From Lucifuga dentata (Eukaryota; Chordata; Actinopteri; Ophidiiformes; Bythitidae), in the NCBI GenBank assembly GCA_014773175.1, contig VXCM01000748.1, forward strand, positions 124,001 to 188,000: a stretch of 64,000 bases of DNA. The letters run 5' to 3'. Under the pieces are notes generated by a model. It was not told the DNA's origin. It worked only from the letters and a program-made list of their open reading frames with translations, and ran no database searches. The position numbers were made by a program, and so were the translations under genes. Positions 1 to 12,104 of the stretch are shown here, one piece after another. Numbering within the stretch: position 1 is the stretch's first letter; every line of letters starts with the position of its first letter.

Positions 1-2258
1 CAGCTTTTCAAGACATAACAGCAGATACAGTAAATTGGGGCATGAACTAAACAAAGGTGTGTTTAGTAAATCTGAATTAGATCCCAGCTATGAGATGGTG
101 TTTGTCATCTGTCATGCTGAAGAAATTTTCTTAAAATTAGATATGTGGCAAATTAGTTGTCATTAAAATATTCTTTTAATAATATTGTCACTTGATTTTT
201 TAAAAAAAGATTTTCATGTCTATGCTGCATGCTGTTCTTTAAAATTTATTCTTTCATTATTCTATATTTTTCTTCATTTCTGACCTCTACCCACTTTTTA
301 CCAGCTGTTCATTTTTATAGTAATATCATCCAACATCGCCTTATCACAGTCTTTCCTAAATAAGCCCTGTTTCATCTCTCCCACATTCTACTTACTACCT
401 CATACTACAGGGGACATTACCCTGAAGAGTTTAACAGCCAAGCAAAACTGAGTAACAAAATCATACTTTATGTAGAGAAATTATTGGAATGGGTTGAAAA
501 ATTCTAGCATTTAAAATATAAGTTGTACATATAAAGTATATAAGTAAAGTGCAATTTTAACATGAAAAATTAATGGATACAATAGCAAAGTTTCCATGCA
601 CACCAATCAGATTATTCAGCTTTTCTTCAAGGCAACCAGGTGCTATACATAATGATTTGCCTTCTAAATAGTCTTCATTGACAATCGCTGTATAGATCTC
701 AGTAATAGTTCAAAATATATAAATTATCTCCTGGCAAACTTATGAAACAGTATTCAACGCATTCATTCATAGGAATGTTTTTATACCATGTAGATGCTGT
801 TCATCATATTTAATGGATTCTACTTTAGAGTGTGTTTATGTGCCAAGCTAGAATGAATATAAATGTTATTTTGAATGTATTTTGCCATGTTAAGGGCTCC
901 GGCTAGGCTGCATGTAGCACTGTAAAATAACTGTTATGTCCATTAATTAACAGTGAATCAGCATGTCTGTCTGCAGTTTATGTCATCATTTGTCTGTATT
1001 TGGCTGTGTATCGTCGCCAAGTATTCATGTGTGTATCTGCGTGTACAATCTTGCCCAACATGAGTGCCAAATTTTGCTGATAAGGAAAAGTCAAATTGCT
1101 GTCCTCATATTTAAACACTGTATCTGTTATCAGACAGGCTGTAGTTAGAAAACATGCTGGAGTTTGCAGTGCATGTTTAAGGGTTTGTTCCATATGATGT
1201 TTCTACTTTGAGCTCTGAGGCCACCGTGTTTAGAAAACATGGAAATTCTAACAGTTCTGTTGGAATGAATCTACATAAACTCATTTCCATTAGCTCCATG
1301 TTATTCTTAACAGGAAATGAGAATCATACTGTGTAGCTGTGTGGTGTAAATGTGAAGCACAATCATACCATCAACTGTATAATAATGTAAATATTTCAGC
1401 GACTATTTATAATAATGTTATTGTATTGGCATAGTCTGATATGCTTAATGTTGTTCAACAGCAAGTAGACAAGTATACATCTGTATTTCATTTTTCTGTA
1501 TATGATATGCATCTGTTTACATTGCTGATTAGGTATTTATGAAAGGTATTAATATGTATATAAAAGACAGTATTAGGATATGAGTCTATTTCCTTTGTGT
1601 TTATATTTTATATGGCTATAATCACAACTGATTGTGCTTTCAAAGATATTTCTGTGTTCTTCAGTCAGCAGGATGTTGTTTTCCATTGTTCAACTGAGGT
1701 CGTTAAAAAGTCCTGTGACCATTAAGTTTTGAAGTGTTTTCTCCATTTTTCCCCATTTATAACTATCAATTTTTACTGAATTATCAAATGAAGATCATCT
1801 TAATTAGCATTTATTTATGATTATAATTAGCATTAGATTATAATTAGCATTTATGTTGTGCTTACATGATTTACAAAATGATTTTACATTCCAACCCACA
1901 GTTTTGTTGGACAGCTTGTATTTTTGGGCTCTTAGCTATTTTTAACAGTGAAATACAAATTTAATTAATCCAAAGCAAAAAACATAGCAACTTACAGTGT
2001 ATATAATTATCATACATTTGCATTTGTTTGGCATTTGTCTGTCTCTTTCAAACACAGTGCTCCAGGATGTGATCATTAAGTCTAATCTATAAAACAAACA
2101 AACAAACAAAAAAAAAAGTCATTGATGTAAGTGAATAATCAGCCAGAAATACATGTCAGTGATCGTGGAATGACAAAAGAAATACTTGAAGAGAAGAAAT
2201 ACCCTCTGGAATGAAAATCCAGTGAGGAAAAGCTTTTGGAAATATGACTTCTGGATCT
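1..2258. other. AT-rich non-coding DNA, no gene seen
   Basis: No exon with recognisable protein similarity, no RNA gene and no long open frame is visible on either strand. The stretch is AT-rich, with scattered homopolymers and a short local repetition of a TAATTAGCATTT-like motif near 1800-1850. It lies upstream of gpd1 and could hold distal regulatory DNA or the end of a neighbouring gene outside the window, but nothing in the sequence shows this. Confidence 0.6.
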
Positions 2259-2910
2259 GGATCACATGCTTTGTTATTTATTATGGCAAATCGATGTATG
2301 TATTTGTTTTGCAGATTTAGTCTGTAAGAGATGTAATTTACTAATAGCTCCTTGTTTGGCTCAGTTGGTAGAGATCAGATCTTATTGTAATGAGATTCTA
2401 AGTTCAAATTCCCTCACAGCTTTTATTTTTGTCATTTGCATCCTATAGTTCTCAAAGTAAAACAACTGGCAGCAAGAGTGCAACCAACAATGCTTGGAAT
2501 GGATCACATGCTTCATTCTCTATTATGTGAAATCCATCTATCCATGTGTTCTGCAGATTTAGTCCACAAAAGAGGTGCTGTACTCCCAATTTATGCTACA
2601 ACTCAGTTAGTGTGGGTCTTATTATGCTTAGATTCTAAGTTCAAATCCCAGCACATTTTTATGTTTGTGAGTTGCATCAATAGTTCTCAAAGTAAAACAA
2701 GGACAAACTTTGGCATTGAGAATCCAACCAAGACTGCTTGGAATGGAGCACATGCTTCGATGTCATTATACTCAATCAATCTATCCTTTTGTCCTGGAGA
2801 TTTAGTACTGACTTCCAGCTCGTCCCTTGGCTCAGTTGGTAGAGAAAGAAATTTATTATATATGGATCGTGGCTTCAAATCCTCTTATAAAAATGGTCTT
2901 AGCTAACAGA
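2259..2910 (+). repeat. Three-unit tandem array of tRNA-like (SINE-type) repeat
   Basis: Three diverged copies of a roughly 243-bp unit follow each other; the shared start (GGATCACATGCTT-like) is at 2259, 2501 and 2745. Unit 1 and unit 3 carry a tRNA-type A-box match (TGGCTCAGTTGG at 2357 and about 2828) followed by GTAGAG, and a B-box-like AGTTCAAAT / GCTTCAAATCC about 35-45 bases later. Unit 2 keeps the same layout but its boxes have decayed (about 2605 and 2640). This is what a tRNA-derived SINE head looks like. The tandem arrangement is unusual for a SINE, which normally inserts singly. No intact tRNA cloverleaf can be drawn, so it is not annotated as a tRNA gene. Confidence 0.55.
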
Positions 2911-4029
2911 ATAAAACCAAATGTAGTCAAGTGTAGACACTACACTACAAATGTAGTTTGTAGTGTAGTCCCTGACCCACTACTGGGTACAACATCCATG
3001 GCTGAAAATAAACTCAGTCCAATGGTCTGAACTCTTTCAGTTTGTGCTTGCATGTAAAAACCACACTGCTGAATCTGAACTTTGTTTTCCTTCCTACTTC
3101 CTCCTCTGTCCGTGTTCTGGCTGTTATGGAACAACGTCCCTTTTGTCTAGGACCTCCTGATTGAATAATTTATTCAGTGATCTTTCTGTGATCACACTTA
3201 TGATTTTTAATGTGCTCTGTACAGTGAAAACTCAACACAAAGGACCTGTGGAGGGAGGAAGGAGGTACTCTACAGAAATTCAGAGAAAGGTTTGCATACG
3301 CTCCAGTTAATAAACTAAATTAAATAATAATTTTAAAACTATAATTGGAAATATTACATAGATCACATAATTAAGTAAATTTTACTGTTTTCAGGGTAGT
3401 TGAAGGATTAAATGCTTCTATGCAGGTTGCCCAACCTCGTTCATTTTCTAAACACCTTTAGATATTGTCAAAAACATATTGTGTTATCAAGATTAACAAA
3501 GCTGTTTTTCACAGGTTGATATACCTGAGAGAAACCTGACCATAGTAATATTCTAAGAGTTTATCTCATATTAAATGTAAAATTTAAACATGCAAGGTAA
3601 CTTACAGCATCATTATTATTAATGCACTAAAGTTCTGAGATAATGATTTGGGAGACATTTTACTTGTACTCCACTATATAATGATCATTAGCAGTAATGC
3701 GACCACCTTTCCAACACATCTCTGCTTTTCAAAGCGCATAAATGGAGTAGTGTGTAGGTAAAAAAATCAATGAATGACGTGTGACTTCATACACTGTGGT
3801 GTAACCTGGTTTAAAGTTTTCACAGGATGCGCTGGAGGTTATAACGCATAAGTTCCTACTTTGGCTTTCCTGTTATTCTCGCATTGTCCCACACAGGTAC
3901 CATAGTGGATTACCCACAGGTAATAGTTTATCAAAGCATTTTCCACAGATGTTTTCTGAGGGAAGCAACGCTACACACATGGTGACTTTTGTCCCCGTTT
4001 CTGAGGACTATGAGCCCAGAGAATGAATG
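2911..4029. other. Intergenic DNA upstream of gpd1, nothing recognised
   Basis: No coding exon or clear repeat is seen. A short inverted motif lies at 2936-2966, where GTGTAGACACTACACTACA-type sequence repeats locally. The stretch ends in the presumed gpd1 promoter. Confidence 0.5.
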
Positions 4030-4169
4030 AGCAGTGGGCGGGCCGGTGTCTGCCCTCAGGCCAATAAAATCAGGCTGCTGCAGCTGGTGTATTGCGTAAC
4101 CATACTGCAGATACACTGAGGAACAGTACAGGTTGAGGTTCAGCTCTTCTCATCCACGAACTCCTCATC
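4030..4169 (+). promoter_or_regulatory. gpd1: Probable proximal promoter and 5' leader of gpd1
   Basis: A GC box (GGGCGG, 4036-4041) and a CCAAT element (4061-4065) lie about 105-135 bases before the gpd1 start codon. No TATA box is visible in the 100 bases before the ATG. The leader appears unspliced because no convincing acceptor occurs just before the ATG. The position and pairing of elements are seen in the sequence; promoter function is inferred. Confidence 0.4.
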
Positions 4170-7100
4170 ATGGCAACTCCGAAGAAAATCTGCATCATTG
4201 GCTCTGGAAACTGGCAAGTTGACGTGTTCATATGTTAAAGTGTGCAGCGCTGTGGTAAACAAGGACACAGCAGTTGTTACAGATTGCTTGTCAACCGTTA
4301 CTAGCCAAGTTAGCATCATTGAGAAAACAATCAGCTAAGGCTAGGTGCATTTCTATAGTGATTCAAGTTTGATTTGCTAAACTGTATAGCATTTCTGTAA
4401 CTGGTACGCTAGCCAGCCGCAGCTTTAACCAGGGTAACATGCTAAGATACGGCATACTTACATGGTTTACAGTAAACCATGTAAGACAGTCACGATTAGC
4501 AGGGTTTTTTGTTTGTTTGTTTGTTTGTTTGTTTGTTTTTCCAGTCATGCAGCCACAATCATAATCGGACTCCTTCAAAAATTACATGTTTGCCCTACGT
4601 AACGTTGCATGCTTGCTAGTCGTAGCCCTCTGTCCCTCTATATGTGCTGTTCTCTGGAGGAAACCAAACTCCATTCAACAGTTTGACAAATAAAGTTGTC
4701 TTATTTAATTTTAAATATGCCTGATTGCGAAAACATGATTTCAGGTCTAATATTAATCTTTTAAGTCCTCTGAAAAATTCGGCTTAAAGTAAATAGAGTA
4801 AACGCCCTTTATTTGAATCAAATCTCAATTTTTATTTAATTTTTTTTTTTTTTTTTTATAATCGCCTGCCACCAGCTGTCAGAAAGCGCCGGAACACCCA
4901 CCATTGAATTGAACTTTTCCCCCAGTGTTGCCTTGCGGATTTCTATTTTGCCGAATTCAAGAGCTGCCCCAGATTATTAGATTGTTAATCACATAATATA
5001 TTAATTAATTAAATTAGAGTATACTCTTATTAAATTATTAGCGCTTGTTTACTTTTAATCAGTCAATTAAACTACAATTAAATTAACACATTTCTTAATG
5101 GAGTTTGGCATACTGTAATCTCCACTGAGAAAGTGCAACTTTTTGGAGACCATACAAAGTCAATGCTGCAGCTGATTTTATCTGCACCCTGCCTCAGTTT
5201 TCCTTAATAAATTACATCACCAGTTTATCCAACTACTCTCAATCTGCCAAAACATGGATTATAATCAAAAAGCAGTAATTTTACACAGTAAAATGGGTGT
5301 AATGCTTTAAACAGTGGATCATGTTTGTAGAAAACACATGCCGAGTCTTGAATGCTAATGAACTGGTGACTTGGCAGTATGGTTTGAGAAGAGAATTGTG
5401 ATAGAATCGCTGTTAACCACCAAGACTTAAAGGCAAAGCACTGGATGTTGAGTTATTGGAAACACTGATGCTGACTCTGTGAAAATGCTTTAAATCAAGT
5501 TTAGATTAAGTATGAATTTTGAACATGATCTGTTATCCAAATTTTGTACTAACTTGTTATTAACTATTAACAATGCAGGGGTTCTGCCATTTCCAAGATA
5601 GTGGGTGCCAATGCTGCTCAGAATTCAAAATTTGACAACACCGTTAAAATGTGGGTGTTTGAGGAGACGGTGAATGGGCGCAAACTGACTGAAATAATCA
5701 ACAGTGACCATGAAAATGTGAAGTACCTTCCTGGGCACAAGCTACCATCAAATGTGGTAAGAAGCTGTTGGTTTCAGAAAAAGATTTCTCATCTCTGAGC
5801 ATTGATTAATCAAACATAGTCATTCAGTCTTCTGCCTGTTGCTTTGCTGCATGTTCAGTCCTAAATGTTAGATATTGGATTTGATTCCTCAAAGCATTTT
5901 GTGCTGTAAAATATGCTTTGTCCCCTCAGTTGCCCTTCTTCAGTAACAGCTTTCACAATAGATTTCTAGTGATTTTGAAAATTTAAAAAGGAACTTAATC
6001 ACTTTAATGTCAGTTTTCTCCACATGGTCTTATAGTAGGTTATTTCAGCAGCTTTAGTGTAGGTTGTATCGGACTGTAGATGTGTGTCTTGTCTTTTCTC
6101 CCAGGTGGCAGTTCCAGATCTGGTGGAGGCGGTCAACGATGCAGACATTTTGGTGTTTGTAATCCCCCACCAGTTTATTGGAAAAGTGTGTGACATCATA
6201 AAGGGCAAGATAAAAACCAACGCCCTTGGAATATCTCTTATCAAGGTTAAATTTATGACTTTCTGCTCTTTGTGCTGTATTATTACACTTTGTCAGTAAT
6301 TTATTTACATTATGGGCCAAATTCATTAAAAATAACGCCAAGTATGCAGCGTCCCACTAAATGCAGGCTACGAAAATTGAAGCTAATTCCTGAAGCTAAA
6401 ATCAGCGCACTGGTGTAAGGTGTGTCACAGGTAAAAAGCCAATGAAGATGAGCGTGTTAATGAGCTGCTTCATATTCATCTGGTTTTAAAGCAACACTGA
6501 CACTTTAAACCAGCAAAGGAAACATGAATTCTGCTTTAGAGCTCCACAATTTAAAAGGGGGGGGGGGGNGGGGGTGTATGTGTGTGAGGATGATGGACGT
6601 GCACAGCGTAGCAGATGAGGTTATAAGCTGAGCACCACGAGAATGTGTGTGAGATTGGATCAAAACTCACCATTTAAAAACTGACTGATCAGCTGAGTGA
6701 ATTTATCTCTCAAATTTATTCATCACTAACATGAGACAAATACGCACTGAAATTTATGACCACAATGAAACGCGTCATAATTTTTGCGTGACAGTGTGTT
6801 TTATGAATCTCTTCCTCAACATGTAAATAAGGAAATATTGTAGTAACACCTCCTTCAGGACAAACGCAAAAACACAGGCATTTATGAATAAGGGAACATG
6901 ATTGCTTGACGATATTTGCCCATATCAACACGGTAAATCATGAGATACCATTTATGAATCTGGCCCTTTGTCTCTTAACCTTATTTCGTGTAAATTGTTA
7001 ACAATGTGTTGCAATGGGACCTTTGTCCTGAAATGCCAGCTCATCTTATGACTCACTGAGGTCATTTTTGTTTATGTTTTTGTGTGTACTTGAGGGTGTG

Positions 7101-10100
7101 GATGAGGGGCCTGATGGACTTAAGCTCATCTCTGATGTAATCCAGGAGAAACTGGGTATCACCATGAGTGTGTTGATGGGAGCCAACATTGCCAATGAGG
7201 TTGCTGATGAGAAGTTTTGTGAGACCACCATTGGTTAGTCAGTTTATTTTGTTGCATGTCTTTTATTCTCTTGCCTTGACAATAATTATTTGCTTGCATT
7301 ATGTGAGATTGTTATGTATCTAGGAAGAAACTTGAACTTTAACCCAGACTTAAAATTAAACCCAGGGTTTAAAATTACAATTTGGCCTTGAAGCTGTAAG
7401 CAAATCACAGTTCCCTTTCTCAAGACTTCTGCATTGTCAGCATGGAATTGAAAGTTGAATCTGCTTGGTAGCAGCTGTGTAAATGACAGAGTGAGCTGGT
7501 TTTGTTTGACTTTTGCTGTCCTCATGTCATGTGTTGCAGTTCGCACACAACACATGACAGTATGCCTCATAGGGTCATTATATAAGGACAGGGATCAAAT
7601 TTGTTAAAAGAGGACCAGCAAATCTAGCTATCAGAAGTTGTGAATCATTACAGGGTTATTCTGAAAAACCACTGTTTTGTAACCACTTTTCATGATTAGA
7701 ATCTGCTCGTTTGAATGGATATGACTACTGAAAAAGACATATTTTTGCAAATGCCAAATATAACTGGCTTCCTTTTTGCATTTAGGCTGTAAGAATAAAA
7801 ACCACGGCGCTCTTCTAAAGGAGCTCATGCAGACCAGCAACTTCCGAGTCACTGTAGTAGAGGAGTGTGATGTGGTGGAAATCTGTGGAGCCCTGAAGGT
7901 GAGGCATCAGTTCTTCACACGAGTGGACAAAGTGGGGTCCAAGCCTTCAAATATTGGGCTTGTCGAGCTAAGAATTAATTGCCAGGTACTAGAAAATTAG
8001 ACTAAACATTTGCAGTCATAAATCAGGTTTGTTTTGGAATTTGTGATACTAAAACCAGTTACATTTACTGAGCAGAAAACTAATGAGGGAACTAAAATTT
8101 GCACATCTCCCATTGGACTGCCATCTCCTAGTTGTCGCAGCCAAAAAGACGGTATTGCTAAGAAAAGGCAGTGAGTTAATCACGGCATCGTAAGGTATTT
8201 TAGTTGTTTTATACTTACGAGTAAAAATCCTGTCAAATATAATGAACGGTATCTTTGCAAAGATGAAAGGGAAACTGAATTATAGCCACTTTGATTACAC
8301 TGCCTGGAGAAGAATGCTTGGAAATCAATGAAAGTGAAATATAGTTTCATCTTCTCATAGGCAGCAACACTGAATACACAAATCTTGCATGGTAGGAATT
8401 TATGTCCACTTCCAAGTGTTTACAACCAGAACCTGGTCTGCTCACAGTATTTACGACCCCAGTGATGACTTGCACTGCTCTAGACCATCACTGCTCATTA
8501 AGCTTGTGTCTTACAGAATGTCATCCATAGTGGGGTTTTTTTTTTTTAAACATATATGATTTTCAGTTTCCACAGAGAATTTACCTTCATTAAGTAGAAT
8601 GTAATGTAGAATGTGTGGAAAATGTGTGTACTAACTATCACCTTGGGCAAAGCTCGAGTGTGAGAGTCACAGTGTGGCCTAAAGGCTTCAGATTTAAAGG
8701 ATCATATCAGCAATCATGCATGTTTGAGCCAAATATATACAATCCACACACACATTACAGACAAACCATTTCCCAAAATACACCACTTTAGCAGTAAATT
8801 TCAGAATTTTTTTTCCTTCCAGGTTGCTATTGGTTTCATTTCATTCCAGCACACTATTAAAATCAACTTGTAGAGACTTGAAACATGCTTGAGATNTTGG
8901 TTTCATTTCATTCCAGCACACTATTAAAATCAACTTGTAGAGACTTGAAACATGCTTGAGATTCATAATTCAGCACAATGAACATGTCTATTAGTTTTTT
9001 TTTGTCAAAGCAACATTATTTAACTGGTCCAGCACATAGCTGCATGGAAGACAATGTATGTCTCTACCAGGAAATACAGTCCCAGGAGAAGATAAGTTTT
9101 ACTGAAAAATTAAAACAACTGTGCCTTCTACAATCATGTGTAAGTTTTAGAAGGCAAAACGTTGAATTTTAAGGTGGGTGTATCACCTGAACATTTAATT
9201 TTGAAAGATTAGGGGATTTGAAAAAATAACAGAAAAACTAAAATACCGTTTTATATTTTGGAAATTGTCAGTAACATAACATGTATGCTGGTTGTATATA
9301 TTTGGCTCAAACATGCACGATGACTGGTATGGTCCTTTAAACCTTTACGAGGTTGTCCATCAGGCCCTCCGTGATCATATTTATCATCATGTATTTTCAT
9401 GTCGTGTATCATTCTGCCAAATTTATCATCATATATGATCTCACAGCAACTGCATAAACAGCAGTTGTCTGTTTTGCTTCATCTTTCAGTTAAAATGTAT
9501 TATCTCTGACCAGCTAAAACACAGAGCTTCATCAAAGCAATGAGTATGATGTGTGACTTTTCCTTTTTTAAATTCTCAAGAGTTTTCGGTCAAATCTCTT
9601 CTTAGCTAACATTTTTCCTCCATGTCTGTCCTTCAGAACATTGTTGCAGTTGGGGCAGGTTTCTGTGATGGTCTGGGCTTCGGGGACAACACTAAAGCAG
9701 CAGTAATCAGGTTGGGTCTAATGGAGATGATTGCTTTTGCCCGTATTTTCTGCACCACTGGGCCTGTCTCCTCGGCAACCTTTCTAGAGAGCTGCGGCGT
9801 GGCTGACCTCATCACAACCTGCTATGGGGGCCGCAACCGCAAAGTAGCTGAAGCTTTTGTGAAGACTGGAAAGGTGAGAGTTTAGAGTTTTTAAATATGT
9901 TCTGCTCCTTTTGATTGTTTTTTTTTTTTTTTTTTTNTTTTTTTTTTTTTTTTTTACAATTGCTCATGTTTCTTTTGCTCAGTCCATTGAGGAGCTGGAA
10001 AAAGAGATGCTGAATGGTCAGAAGCTCCAAGGACCAGCAACAGCAGCTGAAGTCCATCTCATCCTGAAGCACAAAAACCTAATTGACAAGTAAGTTGATA

Positions 10101-10310
10101 AACACCAGTGATTCAACATGACTCAAACATACCAGATGCAGACACAGATTAGATAGAAAAGAAATCAGTCCAGCATTATCTTTTGCACTCAACCATGACT
10201 CCTCCTCCTCTAGGTTCCCACTGTTTAATGCAGTGTATCAGATCTGCTACCAGGGCAAGCCAGTCACAGAGTTCATACACTGTTTGCAGAACCATCCAGA
10301 GCACATGTAA
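4170..10310 (+). CDS. gpd1: Glycerol-3-phosphate dehydrogenase [NAD+], cytoplasmic
   Basis: This enzyme reduces dihydroxyacetone phosphate to sn-glycerol 3-phosphate with NADH in the cytosol, linking glycolysis to lipid synthesis and the glycerophosphate shuttle. Coding exons: 4170-4213, 5579-5756, 6105-6245, 7095-7233, 7786-7898, 9637-9873, 9983-10089 and 10214-10310. They sum to 1056 nt (351 aa, TAA stop) with all phases matching; human GPD1 has 349 aa. The N-terminus carries the Rossmann motif GSGNWG (residues 11-16). The catalytic lysines are the K of SLIK (121) and of CGALK (205). The C-terminal core [20 protein letters not shown] and the end QNHPEHM are conserved. The PEHM ending favours gpd1 over gpd1l, although [15 protein letters not shown] is also gpd1l-like. 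One residue is extra in FCTTGPVSS. Intron 1 has a GC donor (4214-4215). Introns 3 and 5 hold TIR elements. Which fish paralogue (a, b or c) cannot be told here. Confidence 0.93.
6314..6966. mobile_element. Short non-autonomous DNA transposon (TIR element) in gpd1 intron 3
   Basis: The ends form an inverted pair: GGGCCAAATTCATTAAA at 6314 and the reverse complement of GGGCCAGATTCATAAAT ending at 6966 (about 14 of 17 bases agree). Internal copies of TTTATGAAT occur at about 6801 and 6882. There is no open frame for a transposase, so it would be a MITE-like deletion derivative. A target-site duplication is not clear (left flank ends CATTAT, right flank begins TTTGTC), so the family is not assigned. 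A single N at 6569 sits in a G run. Confidence 0.5.
8698..9336. mobile_element. TTAA-flanked MITE with ~50-bp terminal inverted repeats in gpd1 intron 5
   Basis: The left end begins AGGATCATATCAG and runs through GCATGTTTGAGCCAAATATA. The right end is its near-exact inverse (TATATTTGGCTCAAACATGC ... CTGGTATGGTCCT). About 50 bases match at each end with few mismatches. Both ends are bounded by TTAA (8694-8697 and 9337-9340). TTAA duplication with a purine-rich 5' terminus (AGG) fits the Kolobok superfamily; piggyBac also uses TTAA but usually starts with C. There is no transposase frame. The true length is about 67 bp shorter than shown, because an assembly duplication around the N at 8896 lies inside it. 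Fragments of related ends occur at 38640-38700, 55424-55495, 56268-56288 and 59135-59164. Confidence 0.65.
8830..8962. repeat. Exact 66-bp direct duplication around a single N (assembly join)
   Basis: Bases 8830-8895 and 8897-8962 are identical and separated only by one N (8896). This is the signature of two contig ends that overlap but were joined without merging. See the matching cases at 28868, 41761, 53036, 61677 and 62060. Confidence 0.85.
9918..9956. repeat. Poly-T run broken by an N at 9937
   Basis: A long T homopolymer sits in gpd1 intron 6 between exons 6 and 7; its length is unreliable because of the N. Comparable homopolymer joins occur at 6569 (G), 16418 (A), 24723 (A), 25790 (C), 42726 (G), 49540 (G) and 53770 (G). 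Confidence 0.8.
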
Positions 10311-11230
10311 AAGCTAACCAAGTGCCTTCAAATGGAGAACATCACCAATTTGCCAGTGTTACCTGTAAGAAAAAGATGGAATGTGACCCGTCACCTCACA
10401 GCTGTCATGCAGCAAAGTGCCTCCAGCCAGGGAGCAGAATTCATTTTGGAATCCACTCTTCAGAGAGGTTGCATACGTATGTTCAGCTGTTTGGTTTCTG
10501 TCATTTTTTAAGTGCTTTTTTCTTTTTTTTTTTAAAGTGATTTCCTGACTTCTTCAGAAACTTGAACATAATTGTTGGGGTTTTCCCCATGTGATGGGAG
10601 ATGATTCTCTGCCTCTGAAGGGGTTTGTGAGCCACATGGAATCAGAATGCATGGTGAGATTTTCCACTACAAATACAGAAACCCAAAACACTGGAGCAAA
10701 CAGTGTTATCCTACGTAACAACTTTTTTAAAGGTTTGATGATCACATTTGACTAACATCTCATTTGACTCTTGACTGCCATTTTCTTAACTTAAGCAGAG
10801 GCCTTGTGTTTGAATGGCACCAAATTATGTATTCCTGTTTTGCTAGACAACCCCTCGAGGCAAAAAGCTTCTTGACAGCCTCCTGTAGAGGGAATCATCC
10901 TTATCTAACATTCATGTTGCTGTCCATTGAAATGGCTGTCCATCACCAAAAGCGCACTTCTGTCGACTTAACAGTTCTTGTCACTAGCTATTTGTATGCT
11001 GAGTGTCATGCATAATTTACTCAGTTGTGTATTGTCTTTACTGTATTTGTACTGTACTGTGGTTCATCTGTTTAACAAAATATGCAAGTGCCTTACAATT
11101 ACTTGTTCGTCTTTTATTTTTGTCAAACCAAAGACATGACTGTAATATCCACCCATTATGTTGTTTTCGCTCATGCCCGTGTTAAAAATCATCAACGTTT
11201 GTATATGAAATAAATTAATTCCATTAACAA
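10311..11230 (+). other. gpd1: gpd1 3' untranslated region
   Basis: No splice site or further coding exon follows the TAA stop. The region ends in a canonical AATAAA polyadenylation signal at 11209-11214, with a T/G-rich stretch after it (11231 onwards). Two in-frame-looking stretches of 60-80 codons here have no similarity to known proteins and are taken as chance. Confidence 0.6.
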
Positions 11231-12104
11231 GTCATTGCTCGAGCATTTTTCCCCGTTGTCTCACTGAATTAGAACTCATTTGAACCACACACACACACAC
11301 ACAGTGCTGCACTGCTTTCACAAGATGGGGAAACTAGCATGTTGAAGCAAGATGAAAGGAAAAATTACTTACAGCTGTGTCATTCATAATAATTCATTTG
11401 ACACTTAAACTGAACAAAAGTATTGATCTAACTGTGACAAATTTTAAAGAAGCAGCTAAACTGTTTCTGAACAGTAGAATGTTAAAAAAAAATGCTGCCA
11501 CTATAACACTAATTGTTTAATGATTGCTATATGAAAACTCATCCAAAAATTGTGGAAGTCTTAAGAAAGAAAAATCTCAACTGAATGTAAAATGGTGTTA
11601 ATCAGAATATTGCAGCACATGTAAACACAATTTCTAGCTTTAGTTTTTTATAATGTAGTCTGTGATGAAAATGTTGCACTGAAGCACATCCAGTCATGTA
11701 ATAGTGGCCATTTTCTATCAGCCGTTAAGCGAAAAATTCCTGCTGTGACGTCACTGACATGTCAGTTATTTAACTGTGTCAGGATCTGCAAGGAACTGTT
11801 TCTGAGACTGCAGTTTCCTAGCAATTAACTAGCAACTTAAAAAGTTGAGAGGTCTAAGTTGTTGTATCTCTAGTCCTTAATCATTTCAGTGAGACTACAT
11901 GCTCTGCGGCCACTACTGCAGATGAGCCTATAACTAGCAAATAATCTCCAATAATCAAGGACTGTCAGCAACAGTCATGTAAACCCTCAAAATTTAATTA
12001 CCAAATGTGAGGCTTTCCATTTAAATTCTGATGTAGCGTTAAAAAAATGAGCTTTCAAGCAACAGGGCGTTGTCACAAAGCATAAAACACATTTACAGAA
12101 GAGT
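11231..12104. other. Convergent spacer between gpd1 and g6pd
   Basis: This short intergenic region lies between two tail-to-tail genes. It contains a (CA)n run at 11287-11302 and otherwise ordinary AT-rich sequence. Confidence 0.5.

Noticed and set aside
978..1193. Overlapping open frames of 60-70 codons on both strands near 1 kb
   Set aside because: No similarity, no splice context and AT-rich composition; they look like chance frames.
2357..2411. A functional tRNA gene in the repeat array
   Set aside because: A-box and B-box matches exist, but no acceptor stem or anticodon arm can be paired, and it recurs as a tandem repeat.
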